Source: Tunicatimonas sp964551335 (lineage in GTDB: Bacteria; Bacteroidota; Bacteroidia; Cytophagales; Cyclobacteriaceae). From it: a DNA stretch of 64,000 nucleotides. The position numbers and the translations under genes are program-made. Below the pieces are notes generated by a model, which saw only the letters and a list, made by a program, of their open reading frames with translations, did no database searches and was not told where the DNA came from. The DNA is taken from the NCBI GenBank assembly GCA_964551335.1, contig CAZKCO010000022.1:40411-104410 (forward strand). Reading direction: 5' to 3'. Positions 34,701 through 43,917 of the stretch are shown piece after piece (position 1 is the first letter of the stretch; each line of letters begins with the position of its first letter).

Positions 34701-35612
34701 TGGAATTAGAGCTGCATCTGTCAGACCGTAGAGATAACTTGTCTCGGTGGTGATGGTCTGTAACAAAGGTACTGACGAGCGGATCGCATCTTCTACGTTG
34801 CGATCCGCCGGAAAGACTTCTACTAAGGTTAGCTCGTACTCGGTAGCAAAGGGCGAGCCAAGGTTTACATTACCCCCGTCCATCCACTGAAACAGAATAT
34901 TGGTCGGCTCTTGCAGGGGCAAAGTCGTACCGCACAAGGGAGCGGTAATGCGAGGTGGTTCGTTCAGGGTAAACCAGGCCATAAAGGTAGCCGGACGGCT
35001 GAGGACTCGGTCGGCCCGGCGGTAATCCAGTACCTCGACAGTGATCTGGTAGAAGCCTTCGGGCAAGGCTCTTCGTTGCTCGTACTCGGCTTGCGTGATA
35101 CCGGAAAACAGTAAGTTTCGACTGTCCAGGTAGGGGGCCAGAGTTTCGCCGGAGACGATCGTAGGACTGCCACCTTCCAGGGTAATAGGCGGGGGTTGGT
35201 AAGCCGGGTTGGTTTGCAGACGGATACCTGAGCCCTCGATAGTCAATCGCAGCCGTATATCGTAAGCAGGTTCACTTAGGTCGCGCAACAGCAGATAGAC
35301 CTGCATCTGCTCGCTACCCGGCCGGGCGTAGTCAGCCAGATACACCGAATAGGGAGGCATGAGTTGCACCGTGCTGGTCACCGGGCGGTTTTGGGACATA
35401 ACGCTGCCCCACGTTCCTACCAGAACCAGTAGTCCTACCAATACTTGTTTAATTACGGGCGAGAAGTTGGCCGGCCGCAGTGGGCGGGATATAAACCGCT
35501 CACTGCCTACTGCCGCCGGCCCCCATCTACGACGGCCAACCACTACGTCATCTAACAACCAACGTATAATATCCTGAATGTTTTTCTTCATCCTCTCCAT
35601 CCTAATCCTCAT
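31785..35612 (-). CDS. Large secreted protein with C-terminal toxin-like module
   Basis: 1275 residues. The hydrophobic leader at about 50-74 (VLVGLLVLVGTWGSVMSQ) follows a long, basic N-terminus; an ATG at codon 8 is possible. A fibronectin-III-type domain lies near 345-440 (LVNWHLSVDPDRYRVEYRRK), an acidic low-complexity linker near 545-650, and a helical region from 660 to about 1010. From about 1060 a different, A/T-rich-coded domain begins, with YLSPDGQYYVKHCPNTGELLL and later HVLNLPDAAYTPP. Fibronectin-like body, linker and variable end with a small overlapping gene is the layout of polymorphic toxins. No T9SS sorting domain is present in this protein. Toxic activity is not identified. 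Confidence 0.6.
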   Translation of the reverse strand: MRIRMERMKKNIQDIIRWLLDDVVVGRRRWGPAAVGSERFISRPLRPANFSPVIKQVLVGLLVLVGTWGSVMSQNRPVTSTVQLMPPYSVYLADYARPGSEQMQVYLLLRDLSEPAYDIRLRLTIEGSGIRLQTNPAYQPPPITLEGGSPTIVSGETLAPYLDSRNLLFSGITQAEYEQRRALPEGFYQITVEVLDYRRADRVLSRPATFMAWFTLNEPPRITAPLCGTTLPLQEPTNILFQWMDGGNVNLGSPFATEYELTLVEVFPADRNVEDAIRSSVPLLQTITTETSYLYGLTDAALIPGQKYAFRVRALDTEVSTRGRGIFKNEGYSETCHFTYGDGLVLTPPDGIRVYAENAQKALVNWHLSVDPDRYRVEYRRKADEGEEALTWFSKETTDEQVVLRDLEPETTYEVRVASLFQGFVSRYSAVQTFTTPEVIAAACGVAPPHAITASTVPLTTALAGEYWQVGDFEMQVREVRGGDGVFSGWGVMSVPYLSMQMPVKFDQVWVDEDYNVVRGEVIALSGSLEAFQERWQQDNPQEDNSSNEVDELLADGETSPETDTPETNNPNTGVEVITVAVAAEVAEVYINEQGQVVAVDRQGNEEVVAEGVPEEGEALALQDSEGATFSVDSGGNVNSSGVNSNGTTDTPTASASPLLLAILDELEEAVNVWLQVEGKGPLSNQEMQVLASLPAGFPQDAELLAHISEQTFARARQEHQDFQQAIEQRDHLVGALLQQGSSSLSKTERATVQREVALQLTLWGLIDDLRDFLNELGLQGDCLDENLEAAKVTFLQKWNKNYSPTNLLTAGILAFNASTVNTLFCLSSRESCKNEDYWIQFGYGVVNALVEEIDLNSMVEGGLKAAKTYLENKITCLKNGTTVMVAFTEQNGAELFRSLNRCYLGVNMGLEETAQLYQAAKEYAIAHYDDPYDQGKATVFVLSIVSPFGKVNKVTKTRMLTKLEQLGSKVDDGLAALKRAVDTEDSNKVLDELADVSKKGKVLSDVNKALAVDGMPSASGQFRQFSLSIDDEVKNLRAGNFAKKIDSKFNHYLSPDGQYYVKHCPNTGELLLVDVKKKEYLGYAIDQVDRTSGLKLIQNSTPREFEKAISIWKRLKGLDEATEIYVKGRKISLPHNKITIVLGKFSLKRNPFGYLTTKDVFNELGLNNLKYWELSKNLTPSSQRIHVLNLPDAAYTPPDKDWWTAYNAQLIDDIIMDPDKYNVVILTDVVKPDGIAEVNDVLKGIYSEEINALRKHFDFKIQGEFWTIKVKDQL

Positions 35613-38600
35613 CGCACTAAAATTCTAGCTACTTTCTTGTCATATTCGGTCATCAGGCGCAGGTAATACGAGCCCGAGGCGTACCCGTGCAAATCAAAAG
35701 TAAAGGTGTACGTAGTGCCGCCCTTTCGTTTTTCCCGGGCGATCTGCTGTCCCTGGGTATCAGTCAGAAAAGCAAATAATTCCGTTTCACTATATAGACT
35801 AACATCTACCTGGAAGAGCCCTGTGGTTGGGTTTGGATAGATTTCAATCATATTAATGCCCTGGGGGCCCACGGCCACCTTTCCGTTAGAGGGCAGGGAT
35901 TCCTGGGGCGGGAAGAAGGCTACCGTCTTGGTAATAGAATCGGTACATACGCTATAGTAGCCAATCAGGGTGACTTCGTAAGTGCCTGCTTCTTCGAAGG
36001 TAATCTGGGGTTCCCATTGAGAAGAGGTAAGTAGTATCCCTTCCGCTGCGTAGTTCCATGCCACACTGTCGGGCAGGGGAAAGCAAACCTCGGTCAGAGT
36101 GAGGGTATCTCCCGTGTATAGTTCGCTACTTTGCAAGAAGTTGACCTCAAACAGGGTATCGTAACTCATTATCCGGGTTTGCAGTATTTCCTGACATCCC
36201 CGTTCGTTGATCACGACAACTTGATACAATCCGGCCTGGTCTAACGTTAAACTGGATTCGCTACTGTACTCTTCCCCGTTGCGGGTCCAGGTATACTGCC
36301 CTAAGGGAATGGTAGCGTCTAATACTACCGACTGATTTAGGCAGAGCGTTACCGTATCGGGTAGGTGCACCGGCATGCGTAGGGTTTCTTCTATGACAAT
36401 TTGCTGTTGCTGATGGCAGCCTTGGGCATCCGTTACGGTAACCGTATAGGTTCCGGCACACAGGTTTTCGGCGTAGGCCATCTTCTGCCCAGCGAGATGT
36501 CCCCCAGCCGCGTCCTCCCACTGATACTGATAAGGAGCAGTTCCCCCTGATACCTCAATGGCCGCCAGCCCATCACATCCTAGATAGCAGCTTGGAGACT
36601 GATTTTGAGTCACGCTAAGTTGTAACGAATCAGGGGGAGTGAGCTGAAATTGCTGCGTGAGCGTACAACCAACCGCATCTGTTAAGGTCAGTGAATACTC
36701 CCCCCGACAGAGCTCAGTGAGCAACAAACCAGTCTCACTTCGGTCTTCCCACTGATATGAATACGGGGCTACCCCCCCGGAAATTGCCACTTCTATTGTC
36801 CCGTCGCAGGCTTCATAGCAGCTAGGCGGCTGCCATGTTAACGTATCCAACCGGAAGGCTTCCGGAGAGCCAATAGTGACCGGGGAAATACTCACGCAAC
36901 CCCGCTGATCAGTGACGGTCACAAAGTATTCCCCCCGGGCTAGGTTAGTAGCCGTGGCTGTGGTCTGGGCTAAGGAATCGCTCCATTGGTAACGATAGGC
37001 CCTGTTACCTCCAGTAGCGGCTACTGTAGCTGACCCATCTGCCGAAGTAAAACAGCTAGCATCCTGCTGGGTGATAATTTCACTAATCGGCCCATCCAGG
37101 TCATTGATGATTTGCGTCAGCTGTATCTGACAGCCGTTAGCATCTACTACAAATACATCGTATACGCTGGCGCGGAGATTTACCGGATGAGCTTCCTCAG
37201 AGATTGTTTCATTTTGCGAGTTCACCCAGCTATAGCGGTAAGGAGGTGTTCCCCCCAAAGCGGTTACTTTTGCTTCCCCGTTCGCCTGTTTACAGGCAGC
37301 ATCCACCACATCATTGAGGGTAGCGGTTAGTAACTCGGGTTCGGTTACGGTGAGCGAAGTACTGGCCTGGCAACCCCGTGAATCCTGTACTAGAATCGTA
37401 TACTCTCCGATAGGATAGCCCATAAAGAGGGGGGCAGACTGCCAGGTCACCCCGGCGTCCAAAGAATACTGATAGGGCTGGGTTCCCCCGCTAACAACTG
37501 CTTGAAACTGGGCATCACTATTTCCCTGGCACTGTACGTGCTGGACGATTTCGGGAGTGGCCTTTAGGGTATCAGGTTGGGTAATGGATATGTCCATGTT
37601 TACCTGACAGTTCATAGAGTCTCGAATGGTCATTTGGTACACCCCTTCGGCCAGTTTGGCATAAGCCTGGGCAGCAGAAAACGCCCTTCCCTGCCAGGAG
37701 TACTGATAAGGCGGATAACCCCCTTGGGCTGCTATAGCTACCGAACCATCGGATAATCCGAAGCAGCTGACATTTTGATGAGCGGTAATTTTTCCTTGAA
37801 GGACTATTTCGGGCTCACTCACCATAATAGTATCGACGAGCTGACAGTCTTGAGCATCGGTAATGATCAGTTCATAGCGGCCCGCTAAAAGGTTAGTTAA
37901 AGTATCAGTAGCGGCCGTCAGCCCAGTCCATTGGTAGGTGTACGGAGCGGTACCACCCTGAACCAGCGTTTGAATGGATCCGGTTGCTGAACCTTTGCAT
38001 TGCACCGGAACCACCGTATAATCTAATTGCAGGGGGGCTTCGGGCTCAATAAGCATTGTGGACAGGGATGTTTCGCAGCCCCGATCATCTCGCACGCTGA
38101 TGGTGTATTTGTCGGTGGGCAGTTTTGTAAAATCGGGTGATTCTTGCCAGACTGTTCCATTGGAAGAATAGTGGTAGGACCTGGTACCCCCGGTGGCCTG
38201 CACCTGAATACTCCCAGTAGAATCACCGTGGCATAGCACATCCGTTTGTGCGACTAGGGCAATTTCCAGCAGGTCGGGCTCTAAGACCGTTACTTCGCTA
38301 CTAAATGTACAGCCCCGGCTATCGACGGTAAGCGTAGCGTAGGTACCTGGAGCTAAATCCGTGAACAGGCTATCTTTTTGAAACGTCGTGCCTTCGTCCA
38401 GCGAGTAGCGGTACGGCGGGGTGCCTCCTCCCGTAGGAAGGGCAATCTGACCATTATCTTCTCCAAAGCAACGAACGGGGGTTACCATCGGTACCGTCAC
38501 CTGGGCGGCCTCGGGTTCCTCTATCAGGGTACTATCGACCTGGATGCATCCTTCCGCATCGGTCAAAGTTAAAGTATACCAACCGGGGGCCAAATTGCTG

Positions 38601-41600
38601 ATCGTAGCATTGGTAGCAGTAATCGCTTGGCGACCCGCTTGCCCCCAGGAAAACTGGTAAGGTTTTTTTCCACCACTGCCCGTCGCAGTAATCGTTCCAT
38701 TATCTAGCCCATAGCACTGCACGTCCTTTTTATCAAAAGTAATGGCGAGCGAGTCGTTGGTAGCTATAGTCTCATTGAGTTTATCTTGGCAACCACGGCT
38801 ATCTTCTACAATGAACATATAATCCCTGGCGGGTAAGACTGTAAACAAGGTTTCATCTTGCCAGTTTCCTGTATCCATGCGGTAGCGGTATGGAGGAACT
38901 CCCCCTTCAGCTAGTACATCTAGGTAGCCCGTACTATCCCCGTAGCACTGGATGTAGTTCTTATCGTTGGTTGCCAGAGTAAGCTCTTCAGGAGCGGTGA
39001 GAATAATGGTTTGGGTCACGGTACAGCCCCTTTCGTCCCGCACGCTGAGCTGATAAGTACCCCGGGGCAAATCCGTAAAACGAGACTCAGTAGTGAACGT
39101 TCCCCCATTTAATGCATAGTGGTAGGTATTACCAAAGGAATGATCGTTGCCCCCGGTCGGGAGGGCTTCTATCCAGCCGTCGTTGCCATCAAAGCAGGCA
39201 AGTGCGTAGCCATCGTAGTCGGATATCTGGTAGGAAAGTGTCAATGGCTCTGAAGGTTCGTGGATGGTAATTTCTTCAGGATAAGTTGCGCTACAACCTT
39301 CCTGGTCAGTGACCTGAACCTGATACGTTCCGGGAGGGAATAAAGTAGTTTCCGTGAAGTGCAAGTAGCTGGTTTCCCCTTCTTGTCGGTATTGATAAGT
39401 AAAACCACCCCAGCCTCCGGAAGCGGTCGGGGCCATACGGCCGTTATCAGCCCCCTGACAGGTTATTTGGGTAATATCTACGTTCTCGAAGACCAGTTCA
39501 TCAGGGTCGGTGAGCACATATTCCGTTGAAGTAATGCTACAGTTGTTAGCATCAGTCACTATCAAACGGTAGCGGGCATCGTAAAGCTTAGATATAGTAG
39601 ATGTCCCACGACCTGTTCCCCCAAAGTTACTCCAACTCTGTGTGGTGTGGTCACGTTCCTGCCATCTATAGCTATAAGGAGCCGTGCCGCCACTAACAGA
39701 TGCGGTTAGCTTACCGTTATAGATTCCTGAGCAAGTGATATCTTGTTGCTCAATAGCTAGTGACAAAAGGGCCGGTTCATTTACAGTGATGTTTCTAGTT
39801 ATGAAATTCTTGCACTCACTTTCACTATTTTTCAGGGTAATGGTGTATGAGCCACCTCGGTCTACCGTAAAGTTGCCGTTAGTATTGGTTTGGGTGTACT
39901 TACCAGAACTGTGGGCTAGGGTATACGAGTACGAACCAATCCCTCCACTCCCCTTAACTGTAACCGTTCCGGTTCCCCCAGCACAATCAATATCTTTTAT
40001 GGTAGTGGAACTAATTGATAGAGCATTGAAAGAAAACTCAACAGTCTCATCCACTGAACCACAACTTCTTCGGGCATCATCGTATACCTTCACGGTATAG
40101 GTTCCGGTGGATAGCTCATTGAAAGTATGCGACTTAGAAGTCGTATTGGATTTAGCCTTGATTCTCTTCCCACCTTTCCATAGTTCATAATCGTATTTTC
40201 CTGGCCCATCCGTTACGGTTACCTTAATCTTACCATTGTTAGGGTTACTACAAGTGGGTTGGGTTTCAGTAGTGGTGATGGTCACTGCTTTAGGAGCGGT
40301 GATTGTGAACGCTTTGGTAATCTCCTGGCCACTGCAAGGGTCTTTCGCTTTCACTGTATACGAACCAGGTGGTAGATCGGTGTACTTGGAAGCGTGGGAG
40401 CTAGACGGGTTAGGAATGCCTTTTTTTGGTTCAATAGAAAAAGTGATTGCCTCGCTAGAAAGCCCTCCGCTTACCCGTACGTTAATAGAACCTTTTCCTC
40501 CCGGACAAGTAGGGTTGGTCCGCTTGGTATCGGAGTGCCAACTAATGCCTGCTATTGTACCTACCTTCACTGTTCGGGTAATATCACAGACACTAAGATT
40601 AGGGGCATTATTTTTTACGTGATTTAAGCGGATTTCGTACGTTCCCGGTTTTACGGTGAGGGTTTTCGAGGAACCCTCGAAGTGGTCAATGGGCTCCGCG
40701 TCAGCATCACCAATACGATAAATCTGTCCCGAGTAGCTTCCCTCCCCACTGGAAACGATTAATTCAATCTCCCCCGTTGGTTTGGCTGAACAAGAAGCTT
40801 TTGTAGCAGTGGCTGTGAAGACCGGGCCAGGGGGATCTACTTCAATAGCCGTTACATCTCCAGTTTCGTCACTATACACCCCGTATGAGCCATTTGAGTA
40901 CAATCGTACCCGGAAATAAACCTTCTCTCGCTTCGTTAGATTCTTTAGCCCACTTAAACTGTTAAGCTTAAAGGATATTTCACCTTGGTTGGTGTTAGCC
41001 ATCGTCGAACCCAAACTTTGCCAGTTTTCTTCATTTTCGTAAAGATACTCTGGTTGATAGCAACACGATCGAGGGAATACATCACAGTCATCTTCACAGT
41101 AAGCAGGATTAGGTTTAGATACACTTTTGTAGTCCCCTTCAATCCAATACTCCCAGTTTAGCTGTACCTGATCATGAAATTTAGAATTTACATATGTACT
41201 GGAGCTCAATGTAATGGAGCTAGTAGCACATCTGATTCCACTTCCCGAAACAGAAGGCTTGCTTGGCTGAGGTGGGGTGTAAAAAAATTCGTAGGTAACT
41301 TTATTATTAGTATTATAGGTAAATGCTTTCCGCATAGTAGCGGCTGTTGTAGTACCCGGAGGCTGCTCATCATACAGATTGTAGATGGCAATAGTCTTAT
41401 TGGGGCCGTAATGAATTTCGTCACCACTATCATAAGAGCAGTTATCACCCTCATCCTCTTCCCAACTTTCCATTTCGATGTATAGCGAAGGGTTACTACT
41501 ATTGTAACCGGGTATAAATTTCTCTTCTTTCAGGTAGAAGACCGTCTGATTAAAGTCAAACCACCCGGGATCTTTAGCATGCTTTTGAAGACAAGCGGAT

Positions 41601-41800
41601 TTTATATCGTTTTTGTACCAAAACTTCCAACGATATTCATTCCACCCATCTGCGATACCCGCCGCATCTTGCCCTTGGTAACATTTAATTACCTTAACCG
41701 AAACATTCGTTGAGCCGGCCTGCCCCCACCCTTGGTGTGAAGCTGTCAGCACAAACAAGAGTAGAATGATATAACTCTCTAAGTATAGCAATGCTTTCAT
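35609..41800 (-). CDS. SprB-repeat adhesin-like protein with T9SS sorting domain
   Basis: 2063 residues with a signal peptide (LLLFVLTASHQGWGQ). I count about 17 SprB-type repeats, each starting C-x-G-x-x-x-G and ending GGTxPYxYxW, between about 420 and 1760 (for example GGTAPYSYRW, GGVAPYSYQW). Ig/PKD-like segments precede the T9SS type A sorting domain at the end (IEIYPNPTTGLFQVDVS ... SGSYYLRLMTEYDKKVARILV). SprB repeats occur in the gliding adhesin of Flavobacterium johnsoniae. The protein should be exported by T9SS and placed on the surface, where it may carry or display the product of the next gene (4-base overlap). Confidence 0.9.
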   Translation of the reverse strand: MKALLYLESYIILLLFVLTASHQGWGQAGSTNVSVKVIKCYQGQDAAGIADGWNEYRWKFWYKNDIKSACLQKHAKDPGWFDFNQTVFYLKEEKFIPGYNSSNPSLYIEMESWEEDEGDNCSYDSGDEIHYGPNKTIAIYNLYDEQPPGTTTAATMRKAFTYNTNNKVTYEFFYTPPQPSKPSVSGSGIRCATSSITLSSSTYVNSKFHDQVQLNWEYWIEGDYKSVSKPNPAYCEDDCDVFPRSCCYQPEYLYENEENWQSLGSTMANTNQGEISFKLNSLSGLKNLTKREKVYFRVRLYSNGSYGVYSDETGDVTAIEVDPPGPVFTATATKASCSAKPTGEIELIVSSGEGSYSGQIYRIGDADAEPIDHFEGSSKTLTVKPGTYEIRLNHVKNNAPNLSVCDITRTVKVGTIAGISWHSDTKRTNPTCPGGKGSINVRVSGGLSSEAITFSIEPKKGIPNPSSSHASKYTDLPPGSYTVKAKDPCSGQEITKAFTITAPKAVTITTTETQPTCSNPNNGKIKVTVTDGPGKYDYELWKGGKRIKAKSNTTSKSHTFNELSTGTYTVKVYDDARRSCGSVDETVEFSFNALSISSTTIKDIDCAGGTGTVTVKGSGGIGSYSYTLAHSSGKYTQTNTNGNFTVDRGGSYTITLKNSESECKNFITRNITVNEPALLSLAIEQQDITCSGIYNGKLTASVSGGTAPYSYRWQERDHTTQSWSNFGGTGRGTSTISKLYDARYRLIVTDANNCSITSTEYVLTDPDELVFENVDITQITCQGADNGRMAPTASGGWGGFTYQYRQEGETSYLHFTETTLFPPGTYQVQVTDQEGCSATYPEEITIHEPSEPLTLSYQISDYDGYALACFDGNDGWIEALPTGGNDHSFGNTYHYALNGGTFTTESRFTDLPRGTYQLSVRDERGCTVTQTIILTAPEELTLATNDKNYIQCYGDSTGYLDVLAEGGVPPYRYRMDTGNWQDETLFTVLPARDYMFIVEDSRGCQDKLNETIATNDSLAITFDKKDVQCYGLDNGTITATGSGGKKPYQFSWGQAGRQAITATNATISNLAPGWYTLTLTDAEGCIQVDSTLIEEPEAAQVTVPMVTPVRCFGEDNGQIALPTGGGTPPYRYSLDEGTTFQKDSLFTDLAPGTYATLTVDSRGCTFSSEVTVLEPDLLEIALVAQTDVLCHGDSTGSIQVQATGGTRSYHYSSNGTVWQESPDFTKLPTDKYTISVRDDRGCETSLSTMLIEPEAPLQLDYTVVPVQCKGSATGSIQTLVQGGTAPYTYQWTGLTAATDTLTNLLAGRYELIITDAQDCQLVDTIMVSEPEIVLQGKITAHQNVSCFGLSDGSVAIAAQGGYPPYQYSWQGRAFSAAQAYAKLAEGVYQMTIRDSMNCQVNMDISITQPDTLKATPEIVQHVQCQGNSDAQFQAVVSGGTQPYQYSLDAGVTWQSAPLFMGYPIGEYTILVQDSRGCQASTSLTVTEPELLTATLNDVVDAACKQANGEAKVTALGGTPPYRYSWVNSQNETISEEAHPVNLRASVYDVFVVDANGCQIQLTQIINDLDGPISEIITQQDASCFTSADGSATVAATGGNRAYRYQWSDSLAQTTATATNLARGEYFVTVTDQRGCVSISPVTIGSPEAFRLDTLTWQPPSCYEACDGTIEVAISGGVAPYSYQWEDRSETGLLLTELCRGEYSLTLTDAVGCTLTQQFQLTPPDSLQLSVTQNQSPSCYLGCDGLAAIEVSGGTAPYQYQWEDAAGGHLAGQKMAYAENLCAGTYTVTVTDAQGCHQQQQIVIEETLRMPVHLPDTVTLCLNQSVVLDATIPLGQYTWTRNGEEYSSESSLTLDQAGLYQVVVINERGCQEILQTRIMSYDTLFEVNFLQSSELYTGDTLTLTEVCFPLPDSVAWNYAAEGILLTSSQWEPQITFEEAGTYEVTLIGYYSVCTDSITKTVAFFPPQESLPSNGKVAVGPQGINMIEIYPNPTTGLFQVDVSLYSETELFAFLTDTQGQQIAREKRKGGTTYTFTFDLHGYASGSYYLRLMTEYDKKVARILVR

Positions 41801-41826
41801 ACTGCTTGAAGTCTTGATTTTTCCTG

Positions 41827-43917
41827 TCAGTACACTACCTCTACCTCGGTAGAAATCAGAGTTTCCTGATCACTTTTTAAGATAGCTTGCACTGCGTAGC
41901 GGTACCGATGGTTGATGGCCAGTTGTTGATCAGTAAAAGCACTTTCTTGAGAGCTGAATCGGTAGTGGCGCAGGGAGCCATCGTCTACCGCCCGGAAAAT
42001 ACGGTAGCCACCAATTTCTTTTTCAGCTACGGTCGCTTCCCAGCGAAGTATAATGCGTCGGTTTACCCGATCCGCAGTAGCTTTGAGATTTTGTATACTT
42101 ATCTGGGGAGGAGGTTTCAGCGTAGTGACGGAAAGGGCCGGATGAGCGGCTTGCAAGCTATCATCATCCAGGGTTCGTAGAATATAGCGGTATTCCTGAC
42201 CGGGTTCTACCAAGGAGTCTAAGTAGGTATAGGCTCTGTCTTCCGCCATAAATCGTTCAATAGTTTGGTAGCCGGAAGAGGTTGGTCCTAAGCGCAACAG
42301 CCAATATTCCTGCACATCAACACTCGGGCTAGCCAGCCACGCTAACTGAATCCCGGCTAGTGTAGCTCTCAGAGAAGTCAGTTGAGCGGGAACGGGTGGA
42401 ACCACATCGGGCCTTTTCAATTCTAGTACGTCCGAGAAATTGGAAACATTGAACCTTCGGTCTACAGCGACTATCCGGTAAAATACTTTTTCCGTTAGGG
42501 TAGCAACTTCAATGCTATCGACAAAAACAGTGTCAAGAACGGTCTTCGAGGATACCATCACGAATTCTTCCGAAGGGTCATTGGCGCGAAATAATCGATA
42601 GCCCAGCACATCAGTAGAAGAACTGGGCGACCATTGTAACCGCACTGCCCCTGACTCTTCTACTTTACCATCAAAATGTATCGGTAACAGGGGGGCAATA
42701 CTATCTTCTAACATTACCGAATAGGGAACCGAGGCGGTAGGTTGTTGATCTTGTCCTACCGCTTGTACCCGGTAATAATTCGTGCTTAAGGGGGCAGTAT
42801 CAGAAAATTCATTGATCTCCGAAGAGAGCCAATCGGGGGAGAGCGGAAGGTATTGACCGTTTAAGGAAGAACTGCGAAGTACCCGGTACCCCTGCACGTG
42901 CTGTTGCATACTATCGGGAAAGCTCCAGCGAACTTGCGCCTGAGTATTATTTACCAGTAGGATGGTATCAATAGTGGGATAAATTCCCACCAGCGATACT
43001 ACGCCCTGCCCGGATACTACTTCCGAGGGAGGGCCTACTTCTGAAAAGGGAGTAATGCCTCGTACCCGGTAGTAGTAAGTTTTGCCATTTTGCGGCAAGG
43101 AATCTAATAGAAGCTGGTACTGGGACTGGGCCTCCGGTCGGTCGCCATTCACAATGGGTAAATCATGAACCGGCTCAAAAGAAGTGCCATCGGCTGAGCG
43201 TTCTACCTGGTAGGAAACGTACAGATGGTCAAAGTAAAAACCATTCCAACGAATACTGGCGATACGGTCACCAAATTGGGCTTCAACTTCCGGGGGGGAA
43301 GGCAGCGGTAGTGGAGGTAACGCCGAAGCGGTTACTAGGGCCGTATCCACGGGTAGGGAAGATGGATTTGAGGCTAAAGCGATCCGATAAAGGTATTCCT
43401 CTCCCTTTCGGACAGCCGTATCCCGGAAACGTAAACCCGAGGCCTGGGCAACCTCCATCGAATGGTCGGCCGCAAATAGGGCAAAGCCAAAGCGGTTGCG
43501 CTCTTCTTTGGCTTGGTTAATAATCGCTACGGCATCGCTGGATATATCCGATACTTCGAAGCTTTCCCCGTAGAGGGCTTGGGCAGCAATAGCGGCATAA
43601 TCGTTACCGTCTACGATTGACTCCCAATCATCCAATGGCCAGGGCTTCATCGGTTGGGGAGTCATCTGGATACGAGGCCACTGCCCGGTAGAATCTACCA
43701 CCCCGTCTTTACCAATGGTAAAGCGCTCAACCGTATAACCATAGCGGTTGCCTAACTTCCAGGTAAGCGGATCATGCGGTGCCCAGCGTAGCGTAATCTC
43801 CTGCTCTCCGCCGCGGGCAATGGCGCTGATCCTGCCCCGCTTTTCCTGGGCTATAAGGGAAGCACTTATCAGTAGAAGAGCTACCAGGGCAGTAAAGAAT
43901 GAACATTTTTTTACCAT
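41827..43917 (-). CDS. Secreted protein of fibronectin-III-like repeats
   Basis: 696 residues with a signal peptide (FFTALVALLLISASLIAQ). At least four to five fibronectin-III-like domains follow, recognisable by VxWxxP and GYRVLRSS/GYRLFRAND/GGYRIFRAV, near 235-330, 335-420, 425-520, 530-615 and 615-696. There is no sorting domain at the end. It probably acts in the periplasm or at the surface as a binding scaffold. It overlaps the preceding gene by 7 bases and is 26 bases from the SprB gene. Confidence 0.75.
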   Translation of the reverse strand: MVKKCSFFTALVALLLISASLIAQEKRGRISAIARGGEQEITLRWAPHDPLTWKLGNRYGYTVERFTIGKDGVVDSTGQWPRIQMTPQPMKPWPLDDWESIVDGNDYAAIAAQALYGESFEVSDISSDAVAIINQAKEERNRFGFALFAADHSMEVAQASGLRFRDTAVRKGEEYLYRIALASNPSSLPVDTALVTASALPPLPLPSPPEVEAQFGDRIASIRWNGFYFDHLYVSYQVERSADGTSFEPVHDLPIVNGDRPEAQSQYQLLLDSLPQNGKTYYYRVRGITPFSEVGPPSEVVSGQGVVSLVGIYPTIDTILLVNNTQAQVRWSFPDSMQQHVQGYRVLRSSSLNGQYLPLSPDWLSSEINEFSDTAPLSTNYYRVQAVGQDQQPTASVPYSVMLEDSIAPLLPIHFDGKVEESGAVRLQWSPSSSTDVLGYRLFRANDPSEEFVMVSSKTVLDTVFVDSIEVATLTEKVFYRIVAVDRRFNVSNFSDVLELKRPDVVPPVPAQLTSLRATLAGIQLAWLASPSVDVQEYWLLRLGPTSSGYQTIERFMAEDRAYTYLDSLVEPGQEYRYILRTLDDDSLQAAHPALSVTTLKPPPQISIQNLKATADRVNRRIILRWEATVAEKEIGGYRIFRAVDDGSLRHYRFSSQESAFTDQQLAINHRYRYAVQAILKSDQETLISTEVEVVY

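Noticed and set aside
35609..41800. Repeats of the SprB gene as a CRISPR array or satellite
   Set aside because: The repeats are coding, of about 80 residues, variable in sequence and in frame; there are no short identical repeats with spacers.
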